Source: Caulobacter sp048541825
GTDB lineage: Bacteria > Pseudomonadota > Alphaproteobacteria > Caulobacterales > Caulobacteraceae
Reading direction: 5' to 3'
NCBI RefSeq assembly: GCF_048541825.1
Contig: NZ_CP183332.1
Span: 2,294,001 to 2,358,000, forward strand
DNA length: 64,000 bases
Positions within the stretch are counted from its first letter, which is position 1. Every line of letters begins with the position of its first letter. The notes below the pieces were generated by a model. That model had not been told where the DNA came from, searched no databases, and saw only the letters and a program-made list of their open reading frames with translations. Shown here piece after piece: positions 62,879 through 64,000 of this stretch. The translations under genes were made by a program, and so were the position numbers.

Positions 62879-64000
62879 CTAGAAGCGCGCCGTGATGTTC
62901 AGGAACAGGCGACGGCCGATATAGTCGTATTGCGAGGCGAAGACCGAGTTCCCGACCGTGCTGTAGTTGCCCTGGCCCAGCGAGACAGCCGGGGGCTCCT
63001 CGTTGAACACGTTGGCCACGCCGCCCAGGATGGACCAGTCGTCGAACTTCTTCTGCAGCGAGATGGCGTGATAGGCCGTGAACTCGGTGTGGATCTTGTA
63101 GAAGGTCGTGCCGGCGGCGTTCTTGTTGGCATAGTCTTCGGCGTCAGACGCCTTGCCGACCATGTCGATGCCCCAGAAGCCCGTCCAGTCGCCCTTGACC
63201 AGACGGAAGTTCAGCTGGCCGGTCCAGTCGGGATTTTCGACGAAGCCGTTCTCATCAATGGTCGTGCCGGCGAACAGGGCCGTCGTGTCCTCAAGCTGCC
63301 AGGTGGTCTGAAGATCGACCGTCAGCTTGGAGTCCCAGGGCAGGTCCTGGCCGTAGCGAACGGTCAGGTCGATGCCGCGGTTAGCCTGTTCGGCGATGTT
63401 CAGATAGTTGTTGGTGACCCGGCTGATCAGGTTCGATCCCGGGGTGCGGGTGAACAGGCTGCACAGCGGGTCAGTTGGGAACGACAGGGACCGATAGCAG
63501 CCCGACACGATACGGGCGGCGCCCAGCTGGGTGATCTCGTCATTGACCTCGATCTCGAAATAATCGACGGCCACGTTCAGGTTGGCGAAGCTGGGGGTCC
63601 AGATCACGCCGTAGGTGACAGCCTTCGAGGTTTCCGCTTCCAGAGTGCCCTTGCCGCCGCCCGCCGTGACGGTGGCCGACGAGCCGGAGCCCGTGTGGGT
63701 GCCCGGAATGCCGGCGGCCGCGCAGTTGTTGGCGACGTATTGCGGCAGGTTGCCCTGGGCCAGATTGGTGGCCCAGCGGATGCAGGGGTCGAGCGTGCGC
63801 TGTGACGCGAAGCTGGTCTCGGCGTTCTTGTATAGCTCGAACAGAGCCGGAGCGCGGAACGAGGTGCCCTTGGTGGCCCGCACGCGCAACGACGGCATCA
63901 ACTGCCAGTTCAGGCCGATCTTGTAGGTGTCGTCCTCGCCATAGCTGTTGACCTTGGTATGGCGGCCCGACAGCGACAGCTCGACACTCTCGGCGAAGGG
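62879..64000 (-). CDS. TonB-dependent receptor, C-terminal part
   Basis: The last 373 residues of a TonB-dependent receptor; the plug and N-terminal barrel lie beyond the right edge. Barrel landmarks: SLRVRATKGTSFRAPALFEL, VTYGVIWTPSF, NVAVDYFEIEVNDEI, SIQKKFDDWSILGGVANVFN and a final RRLFLNITARF with the terminal Phe needed for outer-membrane assembly. Two Cys in the extracellular loops (DPCIRW; NNCAAAG) and a further pair (SGCYRSLSFPTDPLCSLF) could form disulfides. This form is typical of the large Caulobacter receptor families. Substrate unknown. Confidence 0.93.
   Translation of the reverse strand, partial: PFAESVELSLSGRHTKVNSYGEDDTYKIGLNWQLMPSLRVRATKGTSFRAPALFELYKNAETSFASQRTLDPCIRWATNLAQGNLPQYVANNCAAAGIPGTHTGSGSSATVTAGGGKGTLEAETSKAVTYGVIWTPSFANLNVAVDYFEIEVNDEITQLGAARIVSGCYRSLSFPTDPLCSLFTRTPGSNLISRVTNNYLNIAEQANRGIDLTVRYGQDLPWDSKLTVDLQTTWQLEDTTALFAGTTIDENGFVENPDWTGQLNFRLVKGDWTGFWGIDMVGKASDAEDYANKNAAGTTFYKIHTEFTAYHAISLQKKFDDWSILGGVANVFNEEPPAVSLGQGNYSTVGNSVFASQYDYIGRRLFLNITARF

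Overview
The window is high-GC DNA from an alphaproteobacterium, most probably a Caulobacter or close relative. Three things point there. The cluster hisD - UPF0262 - low-Mr phosphatase - infA - maf - short RNase E/G - yacG is typical of Caulobacterales. DUF2948 follows murA. The tRNA-His gene lacks the G at position -1 and has A73, a trait of one alphaproteobacterial clade. There are two TonB-dependent receptors, a TonB-ExbB-ExbD pump, and no CRISPR array, rRNA or complete phage.

Layout. 0-9.3 kb: the N-terminus of a FAD amino-acid oxidase, an XRE regulator, a flavoprotein next to a TonB-dependent receptor, a GT4 glycosyltransferase with a glycogen-debranching-type glucosidase, a decayed hemerythrin gene and a thiolase. 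9.4-12.4 kb: tRNA-His, tonB-exbD-exbB and tRNA-Phe. 12.4-22.4 kb: a minus-strand housekeeping run (yacG to hisD; DUF2948, murA). A repeat-rich 1.3-kb gene desert and an NCS1 permease interrupt it. 22.5-30.45 kb: an accessory segment starting at an intact tRNA-Thr gene and ending at a degenerate copy of that tRNA's 3' end. It holds an AbgT transporter, an HTH protein, an EAL phosphodiesterase and two large paralogues of unknown function on either side of a FlaG-like gene. 30.5-40.2 kb: metal resistance, with arsR-arsC-arsC-arsB and divergent arsH, then a CzcCBA-type efflux operon led by a His-Asp repeat protein. 40.5-46.6 kb: a four-gene signalling operon (CHASE3-GAF hybrid kinase with three receivers, CheR, CheB, receiver-kinase). 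46.6-48.9 kb: modE and divergent modAB around a 12-bp perfect inverted repeat; modC is absent. 48.9-55.9 kb: a phosphatase, a fused hydantoinase/5-oxoprolinase, a GDT1-family Mn exporter behind a yybP-ykoY riboswitch, a DUF2793 protein and a nitronate monooxygenase. 56-59.7 kb: both methylmalonyl-CoA mutase subunits. 59.7-64 kb: a Uma2 protein, two DUF4112 paralogues, a YbjQ protein, a sulfotransferase and the C-terminal part of a second TonB-dependent receptor.

How they work together. The TonB pump powers outer-membrane receptors such as the two seen here. The ars and czc operons form a 10-kb metal-resistance block. The thiolase and methylmalonyl-CoA mutase belong to acyl-CoA and propionyl-CoA metabolism. 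The least explained locus is 25.4-30.3 kb: two diverged copies of an unknown 377-378-residue protein around a FlaG-like protein, with a c-di-GMP phosphodiesterase gene overlapping one copy. I infer a link to flagellar filament or surface behaviour. Inverted-repeat elements are common between genes: a perfect 25-bp hairpin, a 149-bp palindrome, two copies of a paired REP-like unit, and two others.
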